DNA of 64,000 nt. Source: an uncultured Lachnospiraceae bacterium (GTDB lineage: Bacteria > Bacillota > Clostridia > Lachnospirales > Lachnospiraceae). A program made the position numbers and the translations under genes. The stretch spans positions 1-64,000 of the forward strand of contig CANRGO010000003.1 in assembly GCA_947630125.1 (NCBI GenBank), written 5' to 3'. Shown here one piece after another: positions 10,481 to 20,389 of the stretch (positions within the stretch are counted from its first letter, which is position 1; every line of letters begins with the position of its first letter). Under the pieces are notes generated by a model. It was not told the DNA's origin, ran no database searches, and saw only the letters and a program-made list of their open reading frames with translations.

Positions 10481-12106
10481 ATGAGTATGTTTTGTTACCA
10501 GTGTCAGGAAACAGCCAGAGGTACAGGATGTGAAATCATGGGTGTTTGCGGTAAGAAAGAAGAAGTTGCAAAGTTACAAGATTTATTAATGGATTCCTTG
10601 AAACAAATTTCTCAAATTGTAATAAGAAATCAACTGCATGCTACAAATCTTACAGAACTTAATCGGGAAGTTACAAATAGTTTATTTATGACTATAACCA
10701 ATGCAAATTTTGATGAAGATGCAATTGAGAAAAAAATCATGAAACTGTATACTCTGCGTGATGAACTTGAATCAGGACAAGAGAATAAGGCAAGTTATAT
10801 CATTACGAAAGAATATTTAGGAAGAGAAGTAATGTTACAGAAGGCTGAGCTTATTGGTGTTTTGTCAACAAAAGATGAAGATGTGAGATCACTTCGTGAA
10901 CTTGTTGTGTATGGGTTGAAGGGTATGGCTGCATACACGGAACATGCATATAACATTGGATTGGAAGATATGGAACTGTACCAGTTTTTTTATGAAGCGC
11001 TTAATGCGGTAACGGATGATATGAAAACACTAGAGGATTTAATAGCATTAACCTTAAAAACGGGTGAGTTTGGAGTGAAAGCCATGGCTTTATTAGATCA
11101 GGCTAATACCCAAAAATATGGGAATCCAGAACTTACGAAGGTAAATATTGGGGTAAAAGCAAATCCTGCAATTTTGATTTCAGGACATGATTTAGTTGAT
11201 TTAGAACAACTATTAGAACAAACAAAGAATACAGGTGTTGATGTTTATACACATGGAGAAATGTTACCTGCAAATTCCTATCCTTTTTTTAAAAAATATA
11301 ATAATTTAGTTGGTAATTATGGAAATGCATGGTGGAAACAGTTAACTGAGTTTGAAAGTTTTCATGGACCTATCCTATTTACTACCAACTGCATTGTACC
11401 ACCTAAAACTGATGAGTTAAGAAATCGTATTTTTACAACGGGGGCAGCAGGATATCCTGGTTCAATACATATAGAGGCAGATGAAAACGGGAAAAAGGAT
11501 TTTTCAAAAATCATTGAAATGGCAAAACAATTAAAATCTCCAGATGAAATAGAAACAGGATTTATATATGGTGGTTTTGCACATCATCAAGTGATTGCTT
11601 TACAGGACACTGTGGTTGAGGCAGTAAAAAAAGGTGATATCAAGAGATTTTTTGTAATGGGCGGCTGCGATGGAAGAATGAAATCCAGAGATTACTATAC
11701 AGAATTTGCTAAAAAACTTCCAAAAGATACAATTATTTTAACCGCAGGTTGTGCAAAATTCCGTTATAATAAATTACAATTACATGACATTGGAGGAATT
11801 CCAAGAGTTTTGGATGCAGGACAATGTAATGATTCCTATTCTTTGGTATTAATCGCATTAAAATTAAAGGAAGCATTTGGGTTAGCGGATATCAATGACC
11901 TTCCAATTTCATTCAATATTGCTTGGTATGAGCAAAAGGCAGTTATTGTGCTGTTGGCATTATTGTCACTTGGTGTTAAAAATATTCATGCAGGTCCAAC
12001 ATTACCAGCATTTTTCTCACCGAATGTATTAAAAGTATTGATAGAGAAGTTTCAGTTAGCCACAATATCTACAGTGGAAGAGGATCTTGAATTGTTTTTA
12101 GGATAA
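10481..12106 (+). CDS. hcp: Hybrid cluster protein (hydroxylamine reductase)
   Basis: [24 protein letters not shown]-terminal Cys motif; [35 protein letters not shown] conserved Hcp blocks. Confidence 0.95.
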   Translation: MSMFCYQCQETARGTGCEIMGVCGKKEEVAKLQDLLMDSLKQISQIVIRNQLHATNLTELNREVTNSLFMTITNANFDEDAIEKKIMKLYTLRDELESGQENKASYIITKEYLGREVMLQKAELIGVLSTKDEDVRSLRELVVYGLKGMAAYTEHAYNIGLEDMELYQFFYEALNAVTDDMKTLEDLIALTLKTGEFGVKAMALLDQANTQKYGNPELTKVNIGVKANPAILISGHDLVDLEQLLEQTKNTGVDVYTHGEMLPANSYPFFKKYNNLVGNYGNAWWKQLTEFESFHGPILFTTNCIVPPKTDELRNRIFTTGAAGYPGSIHIEADENGKKDFSKIIEMAKQLKSPDEIETGFIYGGFAHHQVIALQDTVVEAVKKGDIKRFFVMGGCDGRMKSRDYYTEFAKKLPKDTIILTAGCAKFRYNKLQLHDIGGIPRVLDAGQCNDSYSLVLIALKLKEAFGLADINDLPISFNIAWYEQKAVIVLLALLSLGVKNIHAGPTLPAFFSPNVLKVLIEKFQLATISTVEEDLELFLG

Positions 12107-12140
12107 AAATTATCAGATATAGAAAGGTATTGAAGCGGTT

Positions 12141-12626
12141 ATGACAAAGAGTTCCCTTGTAATGAAAGAAATGATTCTATATTTTGGAAATGATACCAGA
12201 AGGATCCATCATTTTATGAAAGTCTTTTCCTATGCTAAATTGATTGGAGAAATGGAAGGGCTTGAGAAAGATAAGCAGGAACTCCTTGAAATAGCCGCAT
12301 TAACCCACGATATTGGAATAAAAATAAGCGAAGAAAAGTATCAAAGTTCTTCCGGTGAGTACCAACAAATTGAAGGGCCGCCTGAGGCGAAGAAAATGCT
12401 TGAACAATTCAAGTTTGAAGAAGATTATATAGAAAGAATTTGTTATTTAATTGGTCATCATCACACTTATCATGAAATAGATGGATTAGATTATCAGATT
12501 CTTGTGGAAGCAGACTTTCTTGTTAATATCGCTGAGGATCAAATGGAGCAAAAGGCTATTTTATACTGTAAAGACAAGATTTTCAAAACAAAAACAGGAA
12601 TAGAATTATTGGAGAAGTTTATTTGA
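12141..12626 (+). CDS. HD domain phosphohydrolase
   Basis: HHFMKVFSYAKLIG, AALTHDIGIK, IGHHHTYHEIDGLDYQILVEADFLVNI. Confidence 0.85.
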   Translation: MTKSSLVMKEMILYFGNDTRRIHHFMKVFSYAKLIGEMEGLEKDKQELLEIAALTHDIGIKISEEKYQSSSGEYQQIEGPPEAKKMLEQFKFEEDYIERICYLIGHHHTYHEIDGLDYQILVEADFLVNIAEDQMEQKAILYCKDKIFKTKTGIELLEKFI

Positions 12627-12650
12627 TGAGGTATAAACAGGAGAAAAATT

Positions 12651-13589
12651 ATGACAATTCTTTTTACAAAACTACTTCCGATTTTTGCTCTTATTGGGAT
12701 TGGTCATTTCACAAGAAAATGGGATTTTTTTCAAGAGTCATTTATCAATCAGATGAAGTCTTTAGTTTTAAAGATTGCTCTTCCAGCAGTATTATTTGAC
12801 TCTTTTTCTAGAATGGACTTGGAGATTGATTATCTATTTTTATTTGTTTTTATTTTTTTATATTGCACAATATTATACGGATTGGGGTTTTTATTAAATT
12901 ATTTTTTTTCAGAGAAATATCCGTATCAATCAACCAAAGGATATATGACAGGTTTTGAGTTTGGGATGATAGGTGTTGGTTTGTTTTCCGCTATCTGGGG
13001 AATGGAAAACCTTTCTGTTATTATGTTGATAGCATTTGGCCATGAGTTATTTATTTGGTTCTTTTACGTGATTAATATAGCAAAAAATAAAAGTGAGCGT
13101 GTATCTTTTCAAACCATAATAACTAAATTTATTAAAACACCTACAATATTGGCGATTCTATTTGGAGTTATCCTGAATGTTACCGGAATTAGAATTTATT
13201 TAGATACAGTGTTGCTTGGACAGAGTTTGCAAACATTACTTGATTTTTTAAAACCGTTGACATCGCCACTAATACTTATTATTATTGGCTATACAATGAT
13301 ATTAAAAAAAGGAAATTTAAAAAAATTGTCGTTCTATATGTTAACAAGGATGATCTTGGTTTTGGGTATCGGAACAGTAGTTTTGTTTTTTATTAATGTT
13401 GTAGTTAAGGATTTAGGGCCTTTATTCAACATAGCATTCTATGCATTTATCTGTCTTCCGGCTCCTTATATTTTGCCCTTATACATAAAAGATAAGAATG
13501 AAGTTGAATTTATGACACAATTATTGGTGTATTCAACCATTATGTCATTTCTTTTCTATGGGGTACTAGTATATATTTTTTTTAAGTAG
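12651..13589 (+). CDS. AEC (auxin efflux carrier) family transporter
   Basis: Ten-TM pattern; LKIALPAVLFDSFSRMDL and PLTSPLILIIIGYTM match AEC family. Confidence 0.8.
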   Translation: MTILFTKLLPIFALIGIGHFTRKWDFFQESFINQMKSLVLKIALPAVLFDSFSRMDLEIDYLFLFVFIFLYCTILYGLGFLLNYFFSEKYPYQSTKGYMTGFEFGMIGVGLFSAIWGMENLSVIMLIAFGHELFIWFFYVINIAKNKSERVSFQTIITKFIKTPTILAILFGVILNVTGIRIYLDTVLLGQSLQTLLDFLKPLTSPLILIIIGYTMILKKGNLKKLSFYMLTRMILVLGIGTVVLFFINVVVKDLGPLFNIAFYAFICLPAPYILPLYIKDKNEVEFMTQLLVYSTIMSFLFYGVLVYIFFK

Positions 13590-13615
13590 AATGACTAGAA
13601 AGGTATGGTTAAAAG

Positions 13616-14071
13616 ATGTTTATTCAGGATCAAAATGCAACATTATGTCAGTCATTATATGCACTGATTCATGGAGAAAAGGATTTCATAGCAAATCTTT
13701 CCAATGCTTCTGCGTTATTATTTCATAGCCTTGAGCAGATTAATTGGGCTGGTTTTTATTTGTTTAAAGAGGAAGAACTTGTTTTAGGGCCCTTTCAGGG
13801 AAAAACAGCCTGCATACGAATAGCACTTGGAAAGGGAGTCTGTGGAACAGCTGCAAGTTTGAAGCAGACATTGGTCGTTAAAGATGTTCATCAATTTCCA
13901 GGTCATATTGCTTGTGATGCAGCATCTCGCTCAGAAATTGTTGTACCAATGATAAAAAATGATAAACTTCTTGGAGTGTTGGATATTGATAGTCCAGTGT
14001 TAGAAAGGTTTTCAGAAGAAGATCAAAGAATACTAGAAGAATTTGTTACAATATTGGTAAATGAACTTTAA
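13616..14071 (+). CDS. GAF domain protein, free methionine-R-sulfoxide reductase type
   Basis: INWAGFYLFKEEELVLGPFQGKTACIRIALGKGVCGTAA...HIACDAASRSEIVVPM; three Cys as in fRMsr. Confidence 0.9.
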   Translation: MFIQDQNATLCQSLYALIHGEKDFIANLSNASALLFHSLEQINWAGFYLFKEEELVLGPFQGKTACIRIALGKGVCGTAASLKQTLVVKDVHQFPGHIACDAASRSEIVVPMIKNDKLLGVLDIDSPVLERFSEEDQRILEEFVTILVNEL

Positions 14072-14077
14072 ATAGAA

Positions 14078-14110
14078 AGAATCCCTGAAATTTCAGGGAT
14101 TCTATTTTTT
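14078..14110. terminator. Convergent bidirectional terminator
   Basis: agaatccctgaaa/tttcagggattct perfect palindrome followed by T-run, between convergent genes. Confidence 0.85.
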
Positions 14111-14633
14111 AGGCTATTTTCTTTTCAATTGGATCTAATAAATCTGCTTTACGAAGTACTTTAGCTAGTAATCCTGCAATAACAGAATCTACGAAGTGAT
14201 GAAGAATCGTACCAACTCCAGTTACGATAAATAAGGAATAGGCATTAAAATCAACAAATGGTGTAACAACAAGAACTTCTAATAATCCGTGTATTGGTGC
14301 TGTGATTAAAACGACAATGTGATAAGGTACTTTTTTCTTAATTAAAAGAGCACCGATTAATCCAACAAAAACATGCATAAATGCTCTTGCACCTACTAAG
14401 GGACCTAAATTCATAGTGAAGCCAAGTGCTGATCCAAGCCCAATAAAAATAGCTGCTTTTGGTCCTAAGAACATGGAAATAAACATGGGAACATGAGAAC
14501 CTATCGTAGCGGTAAATGGTGGAATAATGACTTTAAAAAAGACAGCATAAGGAATGACAATTGCCAGTGCAACAAGTAATGCAATGGTTGTAAATTTTTT
14601 GGTGTTCATAGTTTTCATAATTTTACTCCTCAA
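14109..14633 (-). CDS. ECF transporter S component family membrane protein
   Basis: TTIALLVALAIVIPYAVFFKVIIPPFTATIGSHVPMFISMFLGPKAAIFIGLGSALGF; small 5-6 TM vitamin-transporter-like protein, possibly niacin type (NiaX). Confidence 0.7.
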   Translation of the reverse strand: MRSKIMKTMNTKKFTTIALLVALAIVIPYAVFFKVIIPPFTATIGSHVPMFISMFLGPKAAIFIGLGSALGFTMNLGPLVGARAFMHVFVGLIGALLIKKKVPYHIVVLITAPIHGLLEVLVVTPFVDFNAYSLFIVTGVGTILHHFVDSVIAGLLAKVLRKADLLDPIEKKIA

Positions 14634-14661
14634 TTAAATTTATTAGTTCTGCTACATAATA

Positions 14662-14685
14662 ACAGGTGACAAGACAGTTGACAAG
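14662..14685 (-). repeat. Tandem 12-bp direct repeat upstream of the ECF S-component gene
   Basis: acaggtgacaag immediately followed by acagttgacaag, 29 bp upstream of the (-) gene start; possible operator. Confidence 0.5.
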
Positions 14686-14836
14686 TGGTTTTTTGTAAAT
14701 ACTTATTTTCAGATTTCTTACTAGGATTTTACGTTTATGAAAAGAGTATAAACTCATTGTTGACAAACCTTGGATGTGCTAGAATAATCATAATTTCATC
14801 AGGGCAGGATATAGTTGAAAGTAGACAGGTGAAAGT

Positions 14837-15475
14837 ATGAAGGATAAGGAAGAATTTAATGTAAAAGAACTTGATTTTTTTCAAATTGAGAATTCTTACG
14901 GCGGCAATCAAGACTGGTTAACAGACAAAATGATGTATTTTGGTGGTTGTGCGGCAGTTACAGCTTGTGAAAGTGGAATATATTATAAGAAGTATCAAAA
15001 TAGATTTAAGGCAATTACTGGACAGATTTATCCCTATTCAACTCAAGTCATATCAAAAGAAGATTTTATTGAATTTACAAATACAATGAAACCTTATTTG
15101 AAACCAAGAATTGGAGGAATTGCAAAATTAAGTATTTATGTGGAAGGTTTTCAAAAGTATTTACGAGAACAAATGATCGTTGGACTTTCAGTATCGGAAT
15201 TTTCGGGTGATTATCAGATAAATAATGCAAAACTTGTTATTAAAGATCAAATTATAAAGGGCCATCCCATTCCATATTTATTGTTACATCATAAAAATCC
15301 TAATTTTAGACATCTTACCTGGCATTGGTTTTTAATCCTTGGGTTTCGGGAAATTGGGGAAGGTTTTCAGGTGAAAATATCAACCTATGGGAAAGCTCGA
15401 TGGTATGTACTTGAAGATTTATGGAATACTGGTTTTCAAAAAAAAGGTGGCATGATTCTTTTTCAGGATGCATGA
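14837..15475 (+). CDS. Conserved clostridial protein with papain/C39-like cysteine peptidase features
   Basis: YGGNQDWLTDKMMYFGGCAAVTACESGIYY (candidate Cys) and HLTWHWFLILGF (candidate His). Confidence 0.5.
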   Translation: MKDKEEFNVKELDFFQIENSYGGNQDWLTDKMMYFGGCAAVTACESGIYYKKYQNRFKAITGQIYPYSTQVISKEDFIEFTNTMKPYLKPRIGGIAKLSIYVEGFQKYLREQMIVGLSVSEFSGDYQINNAKLVIKDQIIKGHPIPYLLLHHKNPNFRHLTWHWFLILGFREIGEGFQVKISTYGKARWYVLEDLWNTGFQKKGGMILFQDA

Positions 15476-15507
15476 TCTTATAAAAAATAACGTTAGGAGA
15501 AGACAGA

Positions 15508-15894
15508 ATGTTTGAAATGAAGGATGAGTATTATTTAGGAGTAGAAGAAATGGATTTAGAACACAAACGTTTATTTGAAATTGCAGAGGAGGCATATCAA
15601 TTATCCAAAGATGAATTTGTACCTGATAAGTTTGACTATATCGTAAAAATTCTAGGTGATTTGAAAGAGTATACAATATTTCATTTTGACAGTGAGGAGA
15701 AGTATATGCAAAGTATTTCTCATAAAATGTTCTTTTCTCATAAGTTGGAACATCAAGAGTTTATTGAAAAGCTAAATAATCTGGATTGGAATGAAATTGA
15801 AAAAGATCAAGACAGGGCAATATCAGAAATTTTGAAATTTTTAAATAATTGGCTCGTAAATCATATCTTATATACTGACAAAAAATATGTTTAA
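15508..15894 (+). CDS. Bacteriohemerythrin (canonical ligands)
   Basis: EHKRLF, FHFDSEEKYM, SHKLEHQEF, NHILYTD: full H-HxxxE-HxxxH-HxxxxD set. Confidence 0.9.
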   Translation: MFEMKDEYYLGVEEMDLEHKRLFEIAEEAYQLSKDEFVPDKFDYIVKILGDLKEYTIFHFDSEEKYMQSISHKMFFSHKLEHQEFIEKLNNLDWNEIEKDQDRAISEILKFLNNWLVNHILYTDKKYV

Positions 15895-16200
15895 AGTTAA
15901 AAAAGAAATCTCATTCAGGAGGTTTTTTTTTTGCATAAAACTACACAGCTTTTGGTATTGCATTTTGTGTGCAAAATATATAATATATACAAAAAAATAA
16001 GTAAAATATTTTATTCTTTGTTTAAAATAATAATGAATTTCGTAAGTGTTAAGTGATTTTTGACTATATTGTACATTTATGAGGGTATTTTAGCAATTTT
16101 TGATAACAACATAGCAAAAACTGTAAAGTCTGTAATAGTGAAATTATATATAATCCTATTGTTAGCTATTTAAGTTTAACTAAAAAAGAGGAGGATTATC

Positions 16201-17649
16201 ATGAAACGTTTTACTGCATTATTACTTGTATGTGTGCTGCTAATGTCAATGACATTTATGGGGTGTGGCGCATCAGAAACAGAAACTGCTTCAACTGAAA
16301 CTGAAACAGAAACAAGCACAGAAACAGAAACAGAAGAAGAAGTAGCACCAGAACTTAACACAGAAACACCGGTTGCAGAAGTAACCAATGATCCAGATGT
16401 AAAAGTTATTAATATCTGGAGTTTCACAGATGAAGTTCCAAAAATGATTGAAAAGTATAAGGAATTACATCCAGATTTTCCTTATGAAATCAAAACAACA
16501 ATTATTGCTACCACAGATGGCGCTTATCAGCCAGCACTTGATCAGGCTTTAGCAGGTGGCGGAGCAGATGCACCTGATATTTTCTGTGCAGAAGCGGCTT
16601 TCGTTTTGAAGTACACAAAGGGAGATGCTTCCCAATACGCTGCTAGCTACAAAGATTTAGGAATTGATGTTGATACCTTACTTGTAGAATCAGAAATTGC
16701 TCCATATACAGTTGAAATTGGAACAAACCCTGATGGCAATCTTGTTGGACTTGGATATCAGGCAACAGGTGGCGCTTATATTTATCGCCGCTCAATCGCC
16801 AAAGATGTTTGGGGAACAGATGACCCAGCTGTAATCAAAGATAAAATCGGACCAGGATGGGATAAATTCTATGCTGCAGCAGCTGAGTTAAAAGAAAAAG
16901 GTTATGGAATCGTTTCAGGAGATGGTGATATCTGGCATGCAATTGAAAACAGTTCTGACAAAGGCTGGATTGAAGATGGCAAATTAGTAATTGATCCAAA
17001 ACGTGAAGAATTCCTTGATTTATCAATGAAATTAAAAGAAAATGGATATCACAATGACACCAGAGACTGGCAAGATGCTTGGTTCGCTGATATGAAAGAT
17101 GCAGGAGCACAGAAAATCTTTGGTTTCTTTGGACCAGCTTGGTTAATTAACTATGTTATGGCTGGAAATTCAGGTGGAGAACAACCTGGAGAAGGAACTT
17201 ATGGAGATTGGGCAGTTTGTGAATCACCAGTTGGATTCTTCTGGGGTGGTACTTGGGTTATTGCAAATAAAGATACAAAAATTAAAGCAGCAGTAGGCGA
17301 TATTATTGAATGGATTACCTTAGACTCTTCAGAAACAGGATTACAGTACTATTGGGCAAATGGAACTCTTTATGGAGAAGGTGGAACAAAAGATACCGTT
17401 GCTTCTGGAACTGTTATGAAAAAATCTGACGGAACACTTTCATTCTTAGGCGGACAGGACATGTTTGACGTGTTTGTTCCAGCTGGTGAAAGCGCATCTG
17501 GTAAAAATCAAACTCAATATGATGAAACAATCAATACTTATTTCCGTGATCAAGTACGTGAATATACAGCAGGAAATAAATCGAGAGAAGATGCAATTGC
17601 AGCATTCAAACAGAATGTAGCAGATAATCTTGACGTAATTGTAGAGTAA
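16201..17649 (+). CDS. Sugar ABC transporter substrate-binding lipoprotein
   Basis: Signal peptide with lipobox (MTFMGCGAS), Thr/Glu-rich linker, family-1 solute-binding protein architecture. Confidence 0.9.
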   Translation: MKRFTALLLVCVLLMSMTFMGCGASETETASTETETETSTETETEEEVAPELNTETPVAEVTNDPDVKVINIWSFTDEVPKMIEKYKELHPDFPYEIKTTIIATTDGAYQPALDQALAGGGADAPDIFCAEAAFVLKYTKGDASQYAASYKDLGIDVDTLLVESEIAPYTVEIGTNPDGNLVGLGYQATGGAYIYRRSIAKDVWGTDDPAVIKDKIGPGWDKFYAAAAELKEKGYGIVSGDGDIWHAIENSSDKGWIEDGKLVIDPKREEFLDLSMKLKENGYHNDTRDWQDAWFADMKDAGAQKIFGFFGPAWLINYVMAGNSGGEQPGEGTYGDWAVCESPVGFFWGGTWVIANKDTKIKAAVGDIIEWITLDSSETGLQYYWANGTLYGEGGTKDTVASGTVMKKSDGTLSFLGGQDMFDVFVPAGESASGKNQTQYDETINTYFRDQVREYTAGNKSREDAIAAFKQNVADNLDVIVE

Positions 17650-17673
17650 GAAAGCCTAATAAAGTAATTTTCA

Positions 17674-17701
17674 GGGGCGGAGGACGTTTTCCTTACGCCC
17701 C
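17674..17701 (+). promoter_or_regulatory. Intercistronic stem-loop between SBP and permease genes
   Basis: ggggcg gaggacgttttcctta cgcccc, between CDS ending 17649 and starting 17736. Confidence 0.7.
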
Positions 17702-17735
17702 CAACTTTATAAATAGAAACCGGAGGTGGACGCTG

Positions 17736-18722
17736 TTGAAACGAAAAGGTGTTAACTACGCGAAATACGGGTATATTTTTTGCATACCTTTTGTACTTGC
17801 GTTCCTAGTATTTTCTTTATATCCCACTATCTATACTGCTATCATTGGATTTACGGATTTAAAGGGGTTAGGAAAGACTGATTTTCAATTTTTAGATAAT
17901 CCATTTGGGAATTTTGAATTGATTTTAAACAATCCATCATTTCAAAAGTCATTATCAAATACTTTTATTATCTGGATATTAAATTTTATCCCACAAATTT
18001 TACTTGCATTAATTTTAACGGCCTGGTTTACAAATAACAGACGAAAAATTAAAGGGCAGGGAGTTTTTAAAGTTATGTTTTATATGCCAAATATCATCAC
18101 GGCAGCAACCATAGCGATTCTTTTCAATAGTTTTTTTGGATATCCAATGGGACCAGTGAATTCTCTATTGCAATCACTTGGCATAATTGATGAACCATCA
18201 AACTTCTTAGTGCAGGGATGGACTGCAAAAGGAATCGTTGCATTTATTCAGTTCTGGATGTGGTATGGGTACACCATGATTGTTTTAATATCGGGTGTTC
18301 TTGGGATGAATCCAGAATTATTCGAAGCTTCTGACATTGATGGAGCGAATGGATTTCAAACATTCTTTTTTGTCACATTACCAAATCTTCGTACGATATT
18401 AATCTATACACTCATAACAAGCTTGATTGGTGGTCTCCAAATGTTTGACATTCCAAGACTATTTTTACTTGGTGGACCAGATAATGCTACACTGACTACA
18501 AGTGTCTTTATATATAATCAGGCGTTTAGTGGTAGTTATATGTATAATAGAGCATCCGCAGCCAGCTTGCTTATGTTCTTTATTATTGCGGTACTTTCTG
18601 GTTTTGTCTTCTATATTATGAGAGATAAACATGCAGCAAAGCTGGAAAAAGAAATTCGAATACAGCAGAGAGAGTTTAAAAAAGCTTTAAAAGAGAATAA
18701 AAAAATGGGGAGGGATGTGTAA
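17736..18722 (+). CDS. Carbohydrate ABC transporter permease (MalF type)
   Basis: EASDIDGANGFQTFFFVTLPNLR EAA loop; TTG start with RBS cggaggtgg. Confidence 0.9.
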   Translation: MKRKGVNYAKYGYIFCIPFVLAFLVFSLYPTIYTAIIGFTDLKGLGKTDFQFLDNPFGNFELILNNPSFQKSLSNTFIIWILNFIPQILLALILTAWFTNNRRKIKGQGVFKVMFYMPNIITAATIAILFNSFFGYPMGPVNSLLQSLGIIDEPSNFLVQGWTAKGIVAFIQFWMWYGYTMIVLISGVLGMNPELFEASDIDGANGFQTFFFVTLPNLRTILIYTLITSLIGGLQMFDIPRLFLLGGPDNATLTTSVFIYNQAFSGSYMYNRASAASLLMFFIIAVLSGFVFYIMRDKHAAKLEKEIRIQQREFKKALKENKKMGRDV

Positions 18723-19571
18723 ATGGATAAAACAAATTCCTTGCCACGTAGAGCTTATAAATTCATGATTTATATAGTATGCGGATTCTTAGTTTTACTA
18801 AGCATTGCTCCATTTTGGATTATGTTTATAAACGCAACAAGAAATACCTTTGAAATACAGCAAAGTGCGATTGCCTTTTTTCCTTCTGACTCATTATTTG
18901 ATAATTTGAAAATTTTAGTTGGAAAAAGCTTTAATCCAATCAAAGGTTTTACCAATTCCATGATAATTTCGGGTGGAGTAACAATTTGTACTGTTTATTT
19001 TTCATCTTTAACAGCTTATGCATTAGTAGTATATAACTGGAGATTCCGACAACCATTTTTTACTTTTATTATGGTAATTATGATGATACCAGCACAGGTT
19101 ACCAGTATTGGTTTCTACCAGTTTATGTATTCCATTCATATGACAAATAATTTTCTTCCGCTAATTTTGCCAGCAATTGCTGCACCAACAACGGTATTTT
19201 TTATGCGCCAGTATTTGCTTGCAACACTCTCGATTGACATTGTAAATTCGGCTAGAATCGATGGAGCAGGTGAGTTTCATATCTTTAATCGGATTATATT
19301 ACCGATTATGAAACCTGCCATCGCAACTCAAGCAATATTTGCCTTTGTAGGTAGTTGGAATAACTTATTTATGCCACTTATTTTATTGACAGATAGTGAC
19401 AAATATACCATGCCTATTATGGTAAGTTTACTTAGGGGAGATATCTACAAAACAGAGTTTGGTACCATTTATTTGGGACTTTCTTTAACGGTTCTTCCGT
19501 TATTTATAGTTTATTTTATGCTTTCTAAGTATATCATTGCAGGTGTTGCGCTTGGTGGAGTAAAAGAATAG
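18723..19571 (+). CDS. Carbohydrate ABC transporter permease (MalG type)
   Basis: NSARIDGAGEFHIFNRIILPIMKPAIATQAIFAFVGSWNN EAA loop. Confidence 0.9.
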   Translation: MDKTNSLPRRAYKFMIYIVCGFLVLLSIAPFWIMFINATRNTFEIQQSAIAFFPSDSLFDNLKILVGKSFNPIKGFTNSMIISGGVTICTVYFSSLTAYALVVYNWRFRQPFFTFIMVIMMIPAQVTSIGFYQFMYSIHMTNNFLPLILPAIAAPTTVFFMRQYLLATLSIDIVNSARIDGAGEFHIFNRIILPIMKPAIATQAIFAFVGSWNNLFMPLILLTDSDKYTMPIMVSLLRGDIYKTEFGTIYLGLSLTVLPLFIVYFMLSKYIIAGVALGGVKE

Positions 19572-19633
19572 AAACATAGTAGTTTTAAGAATAAATGGAA
19601 AGGGTGCTTTGTGTTGAATAGAAGCATCCTTTT

Positions 19634-20281
19634 TTGTTTGTTTTTAATTTTTATATATCAGTAAATAGTATCAAAGTTTATTTGGTGGAAAAAATTGAAG
19701 AGTTGGAAGAATCGGTTAAGCTAACCCATAAGTTGGCATATTATGATAATCTGACTGATTTACCCAATTATTATTACCTTATGGATTATCTGTCAAATCT
19801 TGGAACAGAAACAGGGAAGAATGGTTTAATTTTGATTTTAAGTCTGAAAAATATTAATATGATTAATGCAGTTTATGGCAATGATGAGGGGAATTATTTG
19901 CTTTCTGATATTGGAAATCATTTAAAAGCAATTCTTAGAAGTGATGAAAAGGCAGCCAGAGTAAGTGGGAACGAATTTGTTCTATGGATACAGGAAAAAC
20001 AGGGTATGGAGGAGGTTTACATACGTAAAAATGAGATTATATACCTGTTGTTTCATGAAAAGAGAACACAACAGAAGCATTTATTAGAATATTACGCAGC
20101 TACAGCAGAAGCAACAGAAAAAAGTGGAAGTTATCTAGATTGTTATAGGCGGGCTCAAATAGCCTTAACCTATGCAAAATATGTATAGAAAGAATCTATG
20201 GTTCATTATGATCAAGACTTTGATGAGAGAATCAAACGTTTTACCGCATTAAAGGAATTACCTTTAAACGATGTTCAATAG
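19634..20281 (+). pseudogene. Truncated GGDEF(-EAL) protein remnant
   Basis: ORF has LAYYDNLTDLPNYYYLMDYL and RVSGNEFVLWI (degenerate GGDEF), no N-terminal sensor; after the stop at 20188 the same frame continues KESMVHYDQDFDERIKRFTALKELPLNDVQ*, a GGDEF-EAL linker-like sequence, with no EAL domain. Confidence 0.7.
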
Positions 20282-20389
20282 CAAGATTGATCGAATGTTT
20301 CTAAACTTTATCTAAAGTCAAAAAAACTGATTGTGACAGTCTTAAAAACATGCTAGAATTCCTTTGTACGTTACAATCAGGAGGTTAAT

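Noticed and set aside
12141-12626. HD protein considered as part of a CBASS/anti-phage system
   Set aside because: No cyclase, effector or other defence genes nearby; it is an ordinary HDIG-type protein beside hcp.
15895-16200. Long AT-rich gap upstream of the sugar SBP considered for a small RNA or riboswitch
   Set aside because: No convincing stable structure or conserved motif seen; more likely promoter/leader.
16267-16365. Short repeats considered as a CRISPR-like array
   Set aside because: In-frame coding microsatellite for a Thr/Glu linker, no spacers or cas genes.
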